Source of the DNA: Cytophagales bacterium
Lineage (GTDB): Bacteria; Bacteroidota; Bacteroidia; Cytophagales; Cyclobacteriaceae
Length of the DNA stretch: 63,371 bases
Assembly (NCBI GenBank): GCA_025359125.1
Contig: JANYHI010000062.1
Span: forward strand, 1-63,371
Direction: 5' to 3'
Both the position numbers and the translations under genes were made by a program. The notes under the pieces are model-generated. The model was not told the DNA's origin and made no database searches. It saw nothing but the letters and a program-made list of their open reading frames with translations. Shown one piece after another: positions 44,401 through 56,000 of this stretch (its first letter is position 1; each line of letters begins with the position of its first letter).

Positions 44401-44641
44401 GGTTTGGAGTATGTCTTTCTCACCCGATGATGAACAAATTATGGCAGGTATGCACAGTGTTACTACTGGTATTAAGAAAGAAGACACTGATTATACAATC
44501 CATGCGTGGCCAACCAAAATTCAAACCATGGCAGGCGAACTTTGTGGTAGATTAAAACGAAATTTAACACAAGAAGAATGGGATGTTTACGTGGCTGATG
44601 ATTTGCCACGCGAGGTAACCTGTTCTAATCTACCTAAATAA
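41465..44641 (+). CDS. Membrane-anchored nSTAND NTPase with WD40 propeller
   Basis: A 1058-residue signal-transducing NTPase. The nSTAND1 N-terminal motif ENPFPGLRPF (17-26) precedes FFGRE. Walker A is GPSGSGKSS (58-66) and Walker B is LILVDQFEELF (about 157-167). Helical lid and winged-helix parts extend to about 500. One transmembrane helix follows (about 505-528, AIVFGILMVIALMFLVFAFI). A Lys/Ala/Glu-rich coiled coil (about 530-660) leads to a WD40 propeller (about 700-1035) with LEGHVKAARAIVTS and LSGHTSQIEQIKFS blades. The plan is a ligand-gated switch: the propeller senses, the NTPase oligomerises. With one helix, propeller and NTPase lie on opposite membrane faces. Partner is likely the TIR-like protein 108 bases upstream. 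Confidence 0.88.
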   Translation: MSQIVDETPDPTIVGTENPFPGLRPFKIEESHLFFGREGQSDEVLLKLSKSRFVGVIGPSGSGKSSFIYCGVLPILYGGFLTDASPNWEVIVTRPGSGPIDNLSESLLKTARDYNMADTEDKKIKRTIVSTLLRSSSLGLVEAIQQSRRSADVNYLILVDQFEELFRFKDSTDPNSVNESLAFINLLMEAVNYEDSPIYVAITMRSDFIGDCAQFPELTRKINDSHYLIPQMTREQKRRAIEGPVAVGNANIAPRLVQQLLNDLGDNPDQLPILQHALMRTWSYWARFKDFEGEFVDLKHYEAIGTMSEALSMHANEAFDELDEDQQRICEIMFKAITEKRGENFGIRRPTRLNEIASIADVSENDVIAVIEKFREPGRSLLTPSHGTPLSGRSMVDISHESLMRIWVRLKNWVDDEADAVQMYSRLAEAASMYQVGKAGLWRPPDLQLALNWQAKHKPTLVWGQRYNPAFERTIIFLEYSKKEFETEQRIKELEQKKKLQRARTTAIVFGILMVIALMFLVFAFIQTAEANRQKEIAKGLTIEANKAKDDALKSKADAEKARDQADIERKKAEEAKQDALVQKEAAEKARQEAVANAEKARVAEIAATKAKDKAVESEKEATKQTKIAVAAKKDADRRRYLSIAKSIALKSRQLNDIDQQALLAQQAYNFNKKYDGYVYDDDIYNGLHAALDKYNHPLTRSLEGHVKAARAIVTSIKTNSLFSGGSDGKLFQWTQEGGIWKGKLLREFIEPPPSAKGTFYQIYTMDVSPNGALLVAAGLYSDDRDANYAMIIDLGNTSAEPKKILGFKGDIENVTFSPDSKGFYARCNSGRSIMYSDLNSPAKEVINSKEKLTSIDLSSDGSKLAGVGEDGNLYIWDVNKNFAASKYNILTGSLNDVLAVAFTPNGTDVVVGDEKGEVRIVNNGIVRRVLSGHTSQIEQIKFSNSGKFMATASKDNTLRLWNMEQLKEQPTVLRNNDWVWSMSFSPDDEQIMAGMHSVTTGIKKEDTDYTIHAWPTKIQTMAGELCGRLKRNLTQEEWDVYVADDLPREVTCSNLPK

Positions 44642-44653
44642 TAATTCAGCGGC

Positions 44654-45739
44654 ATGAAGAGAATTTTAATTGGCGGCTTACTTCTGTTTACCACGAGTGT
44701 TGTCTTAGCACAAAATTGTGCTCAAACACTCCGCTTGGCTCAATCCACTTACGATCAAGGTCGTTTGCATGAATTACCAGGCCTTATGAAAGGGTGTCTT
44801 TCCGATCGTAATAAAGATGGTTTTTCAAAACAAGAAAAAGTAACTGCGTATAAATTACTCACCATGGCATTTTTGTATTTGGAAGAACCTGAGAAGGCCG
44901 ATAGTACCATGCTGATGTTACTAAAAACAGAGCCCTTCTTTGAACCAAATAAAGAAGTGGATCCTGAAGAGTTTATTGGTTTATACAAAACGTTTCGCAC
45001 CAAACCCATTTTTACAATAGGGGTAAAAGTAGGACCTAATATTTCAATGACAAATATTATATCTAATTACTATACAGCGGCTAACTCTATTGGAAGCAGC
45101 GAGTACTCTACTAAAATAGGATTGCAACTTGGGCTTGTTGTTGAAAAGGATCTATTTCAAAATTCTAGAGGAAAAATACTTCCTCGGCTTACTGCTGCAC
45201 CCGAAATTCTTTTTACACCAAGAACTTTTGGAATTGCTGTTGCAGACGCTTTGAAAAGTGATCAAGGAGGAAATGAGGCAAAATTTGAATCTCTCGAAAA
45301 TCAAAACTGGATAGACCTAAATGCCCTTGTGCAGTATAAGCTAAAAAAGGATCGATCGAGATTTAACACGTATGTAACCGCTGGGCCAGCCATTAGTTAT
45401 CTGCTCTCAGCAACCAGACAGGAAGTTTTTACACGCAAATCTGGTAATGTTACCAGCGGTCCTGATATCCCAATTGATGCTTCCCTAAATAAATTGGTTT
45501 TTTCGGTGGTTGTTGGGGTAGGTGCTAAACTTAGGCTAGGTTCTGTTTACCTAACAGCAGATGTCCGGTATCAATATGGACTCTCTAATATCATAAAAAA
45601 TTCTGCCCGAACTAATTATCAAAATACGTTTGACTACGCCAATCAATTTAATGATTACTCTATTAATAATATTGCCGTTATGATTGGCGGCTCAAAACCT
45701 ATTTTCAGGCCTAAGAAGAAATTGCACAAAAGAAAATAA
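44654..45739 (+). CDS. Outer-membrane beta-barrel protein with helical N-terminal domain
   Basis: A 361-residue exported protein with signal peptide MKRILIGGLLLFTTSVVLAQ. A TPR-like helical domain (about 20-115, SKQEKVTAYKLLTMAFLYLE; EPEKADSTMLMLLK) precedes a PorT-like barrel beginning FTIGVKVGPNIS, with strands such as IGLQLGLVV, YVTAGPAISYLL, VVVGVGAKLRLGSVYLTADVRYQYG. It lies 12 bases after the nSTAND gene. The TPR-barrel plan recurs in Bacteroidota beside STAND-type genes as far as I recall. Likely outer-membrane partner of the surface protein encoded downstream; no cargo specificity can be read. Confidence 0.8.
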   Translation: MKRILIGGLLLFTTSVVLAQNCAQTLRLAQSTYDQGRLHELPGLMKGCLSDRNKDGFSKQEKVTAYKLLTMAFLYLEEPEKADSTMLMLLKTEPFFEPNKEVDPEEFIGLYKTFRTKPIFTIGVKVGPNISMTNIISNYYTAANSIGSSEYSTKIGLQLGLVVEKDLFQNSRGKILPRLTAAPEILFTPRTFGIAVADALKSDQGGNEAKFESLENQNWIDLNALVQYKLKKDRSRFNTYVTAGPAISYLLSATRQEVFTRKSGNVTSGPDIPIDASLNKLVFSVVVGVGAKLRLGSVYLTADVRYQYGLSNIIKNSARTNYQNTFDYANQFNDYSINNIAVMIGGSKPIFRPKKKLHKRK

Positions 45740-45798
45740 TCATTCGCTCGAGCAAACAAACTAAAGAACATTATCGAATTAAAAAATTACCGCTTTAG

Positions 45799-47001
45799 AT
45801 GAAAAAAGTACTTCTCCTTTTACTGGTTCTATCAGCGTGCGCCAAAGAAAGTTCTGTTGGCCCTGCAAAGCCTACCACTTTTGTTCGCTACTTTAATGGT
45901 GGAAATAGCGATGTCGCCCAATCCATTTTAGAAACTGCAGAGAAAGATCTAATCCTTTTGGCTACCACCGAAGTTACCTTAGATGCAACAACTAGTTATT
46001 TCAAAATCAAACTGATTAAAACAGATGCCTACGGAAATTTAGTATGGCAAAAACTATATCCTGATTTTGCTACTGACGGCCCTTTATTGGGACCAAAAGT
46101 AAGTTATAAGGGAAAAGGCATTACTGCCGTGCCGGGCGGTGGTTACGTAATTGTGGGTGACGATATACAGAATGGAAGTTCGAAGTTATTAATCCTTTCT
46201 ATTGATAAAGACGGAAAAGTGTTAAATCAAAAAAGTTACAAAAAAAGAAAAGGCTCCGCTGTCGGGGTTAATAAAGCAGGCAATTTTGTTGTCTTAGCAT
46301 CAGTACCTGGTGCTAGCAACTATAACATGTCCCTTGCGGAATTTAATAAAACAACCTTAGACTCAATTTGGGGTCGCAACTATGGTGCAGGTGAAGTAAT
46401 TAATCTTTCGAACAAATTATCTATAGACGATGTAGATAATGTTTCATGGAGTGGTAGTGTAAAAAAAGATAACCAACCTGTACTATCCAGAGTGGTAAAA
46501 ACTCCTCCCAATTCACAAGCAACAATTTATGATCAATCTATTAGCAGCACCGTGGCAGAGACAAATAATGATTTTGTCACCTTGGGTGGTGGAACCTTTG
46601 CCACTATAGGTGCCGTTGACAGTGTCGGTTCTTCTTATATTTTTTTCCGGAAAATGGTTGGCGCTACTCCTTTATTTCAAAAGAACTACCCAATTAAAGA
46701 CCAAGATGGAAGTGCCAACGGCAATAGTCTGTGTGTGGCAAAAGATGGTGGCCTTGTTTTATTAGGAACATCCAAGCTTAGTGGTATTGCCGGCCGAGGC
46801 GAAACTGATTATTGCTTAATTAAAATTGACGGATTAGGTAACCCTGTTTGGACTAAAACATACGGAAGCAAATTTGAAGATGTAGGTGCAAGCATCATCA
46901 CTACTTCAGATGGAGGACATGTTGTATTAGGCACAACCAACTTGGCCAACATTAAATCGCTTTTATTAATGAAAGTTGATAAAAACGGCATCATCGAATA
47001 A
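45799..47001 (+). CDS. Propeller-like lipoprotein
   Basis: A 400-residue lipoprotein with lipobox LSAC (Cys14). The mature part repeats the unit K-D--GN--W-K-Y: KTDAYGNLVWQKLYP, SIDKDGKVLNQKSYKK, KIDGLGNPVWTKTYG, each followed by a GG-hVhLG strand (GGGYVIVGD; GGHVVLGTTN). This pattern marks beta-propeller proteins of T9SS-bearing bacteria. It lies 59 bases after the barrel gene and 53 bases before the giant gene, all in one direction. Role unknown; it may help anchor or sense the surface protein. Confidence 0.78.
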   Translation: MKKVLLLLLVLSACAKESSVGPAKPTTFVRYFNGGNSDVAQSILETAEKDLILLATTEVTLDATTSYFKIKLIKTDAYGNLVWQKLYPDFATDGPLLGPKVSYKGKGITAVPGGGYVIVGDDIQNGSSKLLILSIDKDGKVLNQKSYKKRKGSAVGVNKAGNFVVLASVPGASNYNMSLAEFNKTTLDSIWGRNYGAGEVINLSNKLSIDDVDNVSWSGSVKKDNQPVLSRVVKTPPNSQATIYDQSISSTVAETNNDFVTLGGGTFATIGAVDSVGSSYIFFRKMVGATPLFQKNYPIKDQDGSANGNSLCVAKDGGLVLLGTSKLSGIAGRGETDYCLIKIDGLGNPVWTKTYGSKFEDVGASIITTSDGGHVVLGTTNLANIKSLLLMKVDKNGIIE

Positions 47002-47054
47002 GATTAATTGAATTTATACAGATAAGATTTTTACGACTCTAATACTCTACCACT

Positions 47055-50000
47055 ATGAAGAGAATTTTTACTCTCAGGATATCCTTTACACTACTTCTTT
47101 GGTCAATAGCACTAATCTCATTTTCGCAGAGTGACCCTACTGCATTTACAGCAGGAACTGTAACGTCTACTTCCTTCCAGTTTACTTGGACAGATGGCAC
47201 AAATAATGATAAGATATATATCGTAAGAACTACTACCGGAACAGCACCTGCTGTTTTAGTAGATAATCCATATACTGTAGGTACAGTTTTTGGAGATGGT
47301 AGCGTCTTAATAGGAATTGTAAATGGTGGAACCCAAACCTACACAGATAACACCCCAGCACTGACCCCCGGAGCAACATATTCATATAGAATTGTAGGGC
47401 ATAGAAATAGTAATGATCACAATAGCCCTGCCGGTGCTACTGGTACTATTACTACGCCATTAATCTCAACAGGCGGGTCAATTGCAGCTTTACCTACAAC
47501 CTATGGATATGTTTCTGCGGAAGGCACGTTTACATTTACAGCCTCAGACTTAGCAGCCGCAACGGAAACCGTGACGGTGACTGCCCCTACTGGCTTTGAA
47601 GTTTCTCTAACATCGGGAGGCACGTTTACTCCTTCCGTAACAAAAAATGCAGTTGCAAAAGCTATAGCATCAACTTCTGTTTTCATTCGTGTAAAGGCAT
47701 CTTCTACAACCACACCTGCTACATATAGTGGCAATGTAACGCTGAGTGCCCCTTCTATAACTACAGCGGTTACAATTGCTACAACGGCAAGCGTTGTAAG
47801 CCCAAAAAATTTGACTATGGCAGGGCTGACCGTGGCAGGCTCTAAAATTTATGATGCTACCACTACTGCCGTTGTGGGGGGAAGTGCGGCTCTTTTATCG
47901 GCTGAGGCAATTGCAGCAGGAACATTAGGTGACGGCAAGCCATTTTCAGGAGATGTTGTTAATATTTCTGGAAGTGCTATTGGAACATACAATTCTAAAG
48001 ATGTAGCAACTGCCGCCACTGTAACCTTTAGTGGCCTTAGTTTAGGAGGAGCGCAGGCAGCTAACTATACCTTTACAATCCAAATCCCTGCCGCAGCAAC
48101 TATCACTCCTAAAGCACTGACTCTTTCTAGCGCAATAACAGATAATAAGACATTCAATGGAACACCCGCTGCAACACTAAATTCCGCCTCGCTTAGCGGA
48201 GCGGAAGCACCAAGTTCAGGAAATACAGCCGATGGTCTCCCTTATACTGGAGACGGAGTGACTGTTACTGGTTCAGGCACTGGTACATTTGCCAGCAATG
48301 GTCCTGGGGCTGGCATTGTAGTAAATTCAATATCTGGCTTTACACTTAGCAGCACTCCAGCGGGAAATTACACACCCACACAACCCGCTAGTTCAACCGG
48401 CACAATCTTCTCCATTCAACCTTTAGTGCCATCAACGTTAATGATTTTTTCTGCTGTTACAAATACTACTATGAACGTTTCATGGACAACAAATGGAACT
48501 GGTAGCAACAGAATTTTAGTGGTAAAACAAGGGAGTTCGCCAACCGCACCTGTTAACGGTACTACTTCTACCAATTCAACTACGTATACTGCCAATACAG
48601 CCATTGGATCCGTTACAGCGGGGGAAATTACAGCAGCCGGCAGCTACGTGGTTTATATTGGTAGTGGTGCCCCCCCTACAGTAAATCTGACTAATTTAAA
48701 TCCGAACACATCCTATACATTTAATTTATACGAATTCAATACATCAACTCCCGGAGATGAAAACTATCTAACTTCGTCTCTACTTACAGGAACCCAGACA
48801 ACTTCTAATGAACCATTAAATCATGTAACGGCATTAACTGCCTCTGCAACTGCCTCTGCCATAACTGTTAGCTGGACAGCTGCTTCAGGTTCTCCCGCAC
48901 CTACCAATTATTTAATCTCGGCAAGAAATGTAACAGCTGGTGGTTCGTTCCAAGCTTTTTCAGATGGAGCATCAGTTCCAACTAATGATGTAAACTTAAC
49001 AACTGGTAATAATGGAGTTCAAAGTGTTGCTTTTGGTACTAATACTTTTAATGGCTGGACAACATTAACCCCTGGAAGCTTGTATGAGTTTCAGGTAAAT
49101 TCCTATACCACTACCGGAACCCCTACGCCAGATTATAAAACTAGTCCTGCAGCACCAACTGTACAAGTTTATGTTGAGCCAAGCGGCTCGGCAAGTGCTC
49201 CCACTTTTTCTAACATAACACCCAATTCAATTGATATTACAGTCGGTGGCGCAATAGGCACTGGTGCCGCAGGCGGTTATCTAGTCATACGTAAGGCAAT
49301 ATCCGCACCGCTGGGCACGCCCAGTGATGGTACTGTTTACACCAATGCAAGCACCATTGGAAGTGATCAGGTTGTTTATGTCGGAGCAGCTGGTACGTTT
49401 ACTGATGGTGGACTTTCAGCATTAACGAATTATTTCTATGACGTATACGCTTTTAGTGGAACAGGCGCTGGTCTCACAAACTATAAGATCACTTCGCCAG
49501 GTGCGGCTAATACAACTACTCTTTGCACACCTCCAGCCTCTCAAGCTACAGCTATTTCATTTGGAGCTTCAACAGCATCTTCTGTAGTTGTAAATATTAC
49601 CAGAGGCTCTGGAACCAACGTTTTGCTTTTGATAAAACAAGGTGCCGCATCGGCCGTTAGCCCTACCAGTGGCACAGCTTATACAGCGAGTAATACTTCG
49701 CCATTTTCTTTAGGTTCAACCATTTCTGGCTATAGTGTGGCGTACAACGGCACAGGCGCTGCAACTACTTCAGTTACTGTGTCCAATCTTAGTGGAACCG
49801 TTGCTTACAATTTTAAAGTATTTGAGTTTAATTCAACAGGCAATTGTTATTTAATTGGGTCACCTGCGACAAATGATTTTACTACGCCTTCTGCATCGTT
49901 AAGTTCAACTTTAACTGCTGGAACAGGTTCCGCAACGCTTTCTTCTATTGCAAATACACAACCTACTCAAGTAACTGCTTTTACTTGGACTTCTACTGAC

Positions 50001-53000
50001 TTGGGCGATGATAACGTTTCTTCAAGACTAAGTAGTTTAACGTTTAGATTGGGAACAGCAGGAATGGGCAATGATCCTGTATTTACCGATTTTACGCAGT
50101 TTGTACTAGGTGCAGAATTATACGATAATCATGGAAGTGGGCCCAGCGAGCACAATACGGCCGTAATAACAAGTACCGGAATAACGATAAGCGGAATTAA
50201 CTACGGTGACCCTAATGATAATGCAGACATCAATGATCTTGGTACCATTCCAGATGGAGGAAATAAAACTTATACGCTTAAATTATGGTTTAAGACTTCG
50301 CTAGGAGGAAGCCTACCTACCACGATTGATGGCAAACATTTGGTTCTCTCCCTTTCTACGGCTGATATTGCAATAGTTACAGGTAAAAGTGGGTATGCGC
50401 CTGGGGCAACAACAAATTCAGGTGCAGCTAATAATACTTTTGATGTAACCGCAACCGCTATACGTATTAACCAACAGCCAAGCACTTCGGCAACCGCTAC
50501 CGTAGCACTGGCTACTCAACCTATTTTTGAAGCGATAGATGCAAACACTAACCGTGATTTATTGAATAATGCGTTAACTGTAGGCACTTCCAATGGAAGT
50601 ATTGGGCCTGCAAGCGCGCCCGCAGCTTTTATTTCGGGTATCGCCAACTTTACCGGATCGGGTTTTAAATTTAATAACACTGGTACTACCACTATGAATG
50701 TGAGTATTACCTCACCTACGCTTACCTCACCCAATTCCAATTCAATAACTGTAATAGCTACTACAAATTTGGCGTCTTCTACCGCTACCATGTCAGCTTC
50801 GCCACTTACTAATAGTACTACAGGTTCTATTACAGCGGGGGTAGCCACCAATGCAGTATTAAAATTTAGCTTGACTACTTCAGGCTCTCCTCTTACGGTT
50901 TCCCAATTGATATTTAATAGCAGTGTTAGCCCAACTAATTTATTATCCGGATTTAAATTATATAGCAATACAACTGATAATTTTACTGGAGCGATACAGG
51001 AGGCAACTTCAAGTTCCCTTACGTTTTCCACCTTAAGTATACCCGTTTCTTCAACCCCAAAATATTTTTTCCTGGTCTGCGATGTAGACCCCTATTTTCC
51101 AAGTGCAAACCCAACTATTAATTTCTCAATACAAACCTCCAATATCACTGTTTCTGCAGGAACCGTAACAGGATCTACACAGACAGGAATCACCTATACT
51201 CTACAAGATGTAACACCGCCAACTGTACAGTCTATTGCTATAGTAGCACCACCAACTACAAACATTTGGAGTACCTCTAATGGAACATCAGCATCTAACA
51301 TTACTTATCGAGTCACATTTAGCGAGCCTGTTTCTGGCATTCAGTATTCAGGTGGAAATAATAACTTCCAAGTAGCAAAAACAGGAACCGTAGCTTTTTC
51401 AAACCCTACCGGTGCGGCAACAGCATCTAATTTTGTTGATATAACGTTGACTGGCGGTAGTGGTCAAGGCTTAATTCGAGTTGATTTTACAGAGAAGGAT
51501 AATGTTGTTGACGTGGCGGGGAATCCGGTGGGTGGCTCAGGTATCGGAAATGGAAATTTTACCACAGCATTTTCAGGAAATACTTATTATACTATTGCTT
51601 TACCGCAGCCTGTTGTAGAAGCCATCACGATCAATACTTCCAATATTACAGGGAATTCAATAACATTGATCTGGACGGGTACTGCTACAACACCTGTGCC
51701 TACACATTTTCTTGTTCTTGCAAAACCGACCACAAGTGGATCTTTTCCCATACTAGAAGATGTAGTTCCTGCCACTGGTAGCCACCACTATATAAGTGAT
51801 GGTGCTTTGGCTCAGAATATCGCTTACGTTTTAGGAACTAATACAGCCACCTTCAATGGCTTGAATTCTGGAACCAGCTATGATTTTAGGGTGTATAAAT
51901 ATGCTTTGGGAGCAAACAACAGCAATGACAACATTGATTATGAAACTACGACTCCGGGTGTAAAGAATGCGGTGGCCACCACAACCGCCTCACTAAGTTC
52001 AGTCTTACTCAATTCAACTCCAGTCCCGATCAGTTCTCTTAAGAATGCTAATAACAATAGCGTAAATGTTATGCAATTTACCATCTATGACGATGGCCAA
52101 GATCCAATATCACCTAATGTAATGACCCTCCATCCAAATGGACTTGCTCAGGAATCCATTACTTTCACGCTAAGGGAACAACTGACCTTGTTAGAAGGCG
52201 CAAGCGTAACCGGATTCACATCAAGTACGGGTACCGTTGCGAGTGCTGTCTATTCCGGAAAGGGCACAACCAATACCATTACATTAATCAGCGCAGCTGA
52301 TGGCCAGTGGACGGCAGGCACTACAATAAGCTATTCGGCAGCCATTGGTAATGCACAACTTTTAACGCTTGGTAATATGCAACAAATTAATTCCCATGTT
52401 GTTGCGGCTGTTTCTGACGTTACACAAACGTTTACTACAAGCGGAACTTTCATTGTGCCAGCTGGAGTGACTAGTGTAATTGTGGAGGCTTGGGGAGCTG
52501 GTGGATCAGCTGGTGGATGGGATAATGTTTATGGAGGAGGAAGCCAAGGTGGTGGCGGAGGTGCCTATAGTCGTTCATTGTTGACGGTGAGCCCCGGTAA
52601 TTCATATAACTACTCGGTTGGCACAGGAGGGGCGTCTGTTAATCCTAACCCTACAACTTGCTGCTTTCCTGGAATGAAAGGCGGATCAAGCATCTTTGGT
52701 AGTTCGTTGGTTGTGGCAGATGGCGGAGATGGAGGCGAGTCAGGAACTTATTTCGCATATTACGGAACTTCTTACGCAGGTATTTATCGTCCGGGTAATT
52801 TTGGCTTGGGCGGCAAAGCAGTTGTTGGAATTGGAGATGTAAAATTTTCGGGAGGTAATGGTGGAAGTGGTGGAGGAAATCTTGTTACTAATAACGGAAC
52901 AGGTCCCTTTCCTATGGGGCCAAACGGTGCTGGTGGTGGAGGTTCATCGGCTGGAGTTTTCGCAAATGGTAATGCAGGAAATTCAGCACCAGTTGGGGCA

Positions 53001-56000
53001 TGTGGGGGTTGCGGCTTTGTTGGGGGTGCTGCACCTGTATCAGGAGGTTCTGGTGGCATTGGATTTCAAAATTCTCCCGGTGTAATTGGAGGATTTCCGG
53101 GTGGTGGAGGTGGCGGAACAGGGGCTTCCTTTCTTAGCGGTGCTGGTTCCATCGGACAAATAAAAGTTACCTATTCCCTCCCTGTAGGAGGTGGCAATTC
53201 CGATTGGGATGCAGACAATTCTCCATTTAAATTTTCTCAGTTGGTTATCACACAAGGAACTGGCAATAGTGCTGCGTTGGCCAATTGGCAGAATGTAATT
53301 GCAGGGGCAGAATTGTTCGATGGTACAAACACCGTTGCAGGAACGGTTAATTCTTCTGATATCACTTTTTCATCTATTCCGTCATCAGTAAATACAGATC
53401 TTGGATTTATTGACGATGCCATTGCAGCCCCTTCCCCAAAAACATATACCTTAAAAGTTTGGTTGAGAAACGACCTGAGCAACGTCTTAGCCGTTACCGT
53501 TGATGGACTCAACCTCGATTTTAAGGTTGATCCAACAGTCGCAGCCAATCTTACTTACAATGATGTAAGTAACAGTAATCAACAAAGCAGCAGACTTGTA
53601 AGCACACAACCTAGTCTTCAATCGGGTGCTAACCAGATCCAAGTTGTAGCCAGTAAACTGGTTTATAATACTGCCGGCACTGCACCTACCAACACCAATC
53701 CACAATCTCAGATCGGTGTGGGTATTCCATTCTCTAGCAGTACTGCTCAAAATCCGGAAGTATACGCACTAGATGTAAATAATAATCTAGACTTGGATTA
53801 CACTAGTGGCAATGGCAATACGGGCACTATTTCTAACCCGTTACAAGGCTTCACTCAATCAACATCTTCCCTACCATTTACCAACGGAAAGTTGACGTTA
53901 AAAACCCTCAGCTTTACAACTGGGTCTCAAACTACTTTGAATACTCAAATTGTAGTAACTGGCAACGGATCGCCAACAGTAACTGCCGCAACAAGCACAA
54001 ACGTGTGGCCAGTAATCTCAAACTTAACATCTATTTCGCAAGGCCCTACTGCGCCCGGTTTAGAGTTAGCAAGCTTTTCTTCCATCACCAATTCGCTTCC
54101 TGCTGCCTTTAACTTTGACTTTGCGGTTAGCGATGATGTGGGTGCAGACGGAATTAATTTTACAAACAATGATGGACTGCCAACCATCATTCCTAGCATC
54201 ACAATTTCACAAGATCCAAACAATGGTACTAATGGTGGTGGTGATGTTGCCACTTTTGATGACTGGACAAAAACAATCGCGGGCGCTCAATTATCAGATG
54301 GAATAAACACGGTTAATGTAACAAGCATCAATACTTCATCATTAGACTTTACACTTCCGCCAGTGATGCAAACCGTACCCGATGGTGGATCAAAAAACTA
54401 TCAACTTCGCATTTGGTTAAAGAACCCAGTAGACCCTGCCTTGCTTGATATTTTAGATAATAAAGACTTTGCGTTTTCAATTAATCAGGGTGGCCTAGGC
54501 ATATACGGCACGCCTAATCAATCCAGCACTTACGCAAATAGTTCAACCAACACAGGAGACGGACTAAATAAAGTAATTGTTACTGCAAGTAAATTGGATT
54601 TTATAACACAGTGGGCTACAAATGCAAATCAAGATTATGACGCACCGCTTAGCCCAACCCCTACTGCCAAAGCAAGAGATGCGAATCAAAATTTAGACTT
54701 AGATTTTAACACAGCAGTAACAGTTCAAGGAAATCCTACAATCACCTATCCTCTAGCTAATGCAGCAGTAACTGTTCTAAATGGCTTACTAACTTTTAAT
54801 TCAAGCCTGCAAGTATTAAGTTCAGCAGGAGGAGTTAACGGAGCTACTACCAATTTGATGTTAACTAGTGGGGCATTAACTGGCACCAGTAATAACTTTA
54901 AGTTGAATTACTCGGGCTCTAGCGATATCGTAAGAGATATTAGTTTTACCTACCCCACCAACATTTTATACGATGCGGCAAATAATCAAGTAGCGAACAT
55001 AACAAATACAACAGGCATAGCCATGGAACGTTTCACAGTTAGAGATGGAGGTGCTTCTAATGACTCTGATGGATCGGCTACAAAGCTTACCGCTATTACA
55101 CTAAATGTTACCAATTGGCAGAATTTGAGAAACCTTGCCCTATATGATGGCGCCACTGAAATTAAAGATTTAGATGTTGCCTCCACTATTAATACTATCA
55201 CTGGAGATATCACCTTTAGTTCATTTACAAATCCATTCTCTACACCAGATAATAATAATCCAAGTGCAACAAATCTTACTGTAAAGGCAACTTTTAAAGG
55301 GTTAGGTGTACCCGATAACCAAGTAGTAACTTTTAGGGTTGTGTCTGTAACTGCTGCCGCTGTCTCTTCTTCTCAGTTCGGAACAACTACCCCCGTTGGC
55401 ATTCAGTCTAGTGTAAGTAGCAACCAAAATAAGATTGAAGTGGTGGCAACTCAAATCATTTACACGACAGTGCCAAGTACCGCGAGCATCAATGTTCCAA
55501 TTGCTGTAACCGTTCAGGCGCAAGATGCCTTTTTAAATTTAGATGCTGATTACAACGGTGCTTCTAGCATTCCGGCATTGCACTTAACTACGGGTAACAC
55601 ATCAGACTATACTGTTTTAAATCTGCCTTCTGGTAATTTTGTTGGTGGTATTCTAAATTACCCGGGGGCATTCCAGTTTACATCTGGTACTACCTTAACC
55701 CAATTAGTAATTAATGGAGGAGCCGCTAATAGCGGAGGCGCTAGTGTTGATGCTGGGGCTATTACGGGCATTTCTCCTGCCCCTGGTATAGATGTTAAAA
55801 CTTCATTTGAATCAGCAATTGTTGCAGACCCTACCTTTTCTGCGTTTGCCACACCGCCTACAATTGGTTATGTCAACTACCAAGAGAATTCAAATATTCA
55901 GAATACAGGAACTAGTTATGAGCTCCTCAGAATATTGTTGGTAGATGGTAGCAGAAGTTCTTCTTTTATCTATAACAACGGATCGACCACCGCGCCACTC

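Noticed and set aside
52784-53059. 91-residue proline-rich minus-strand frame
   Set aside because: Antisense image of the glycine-rich codons of the giant gene.
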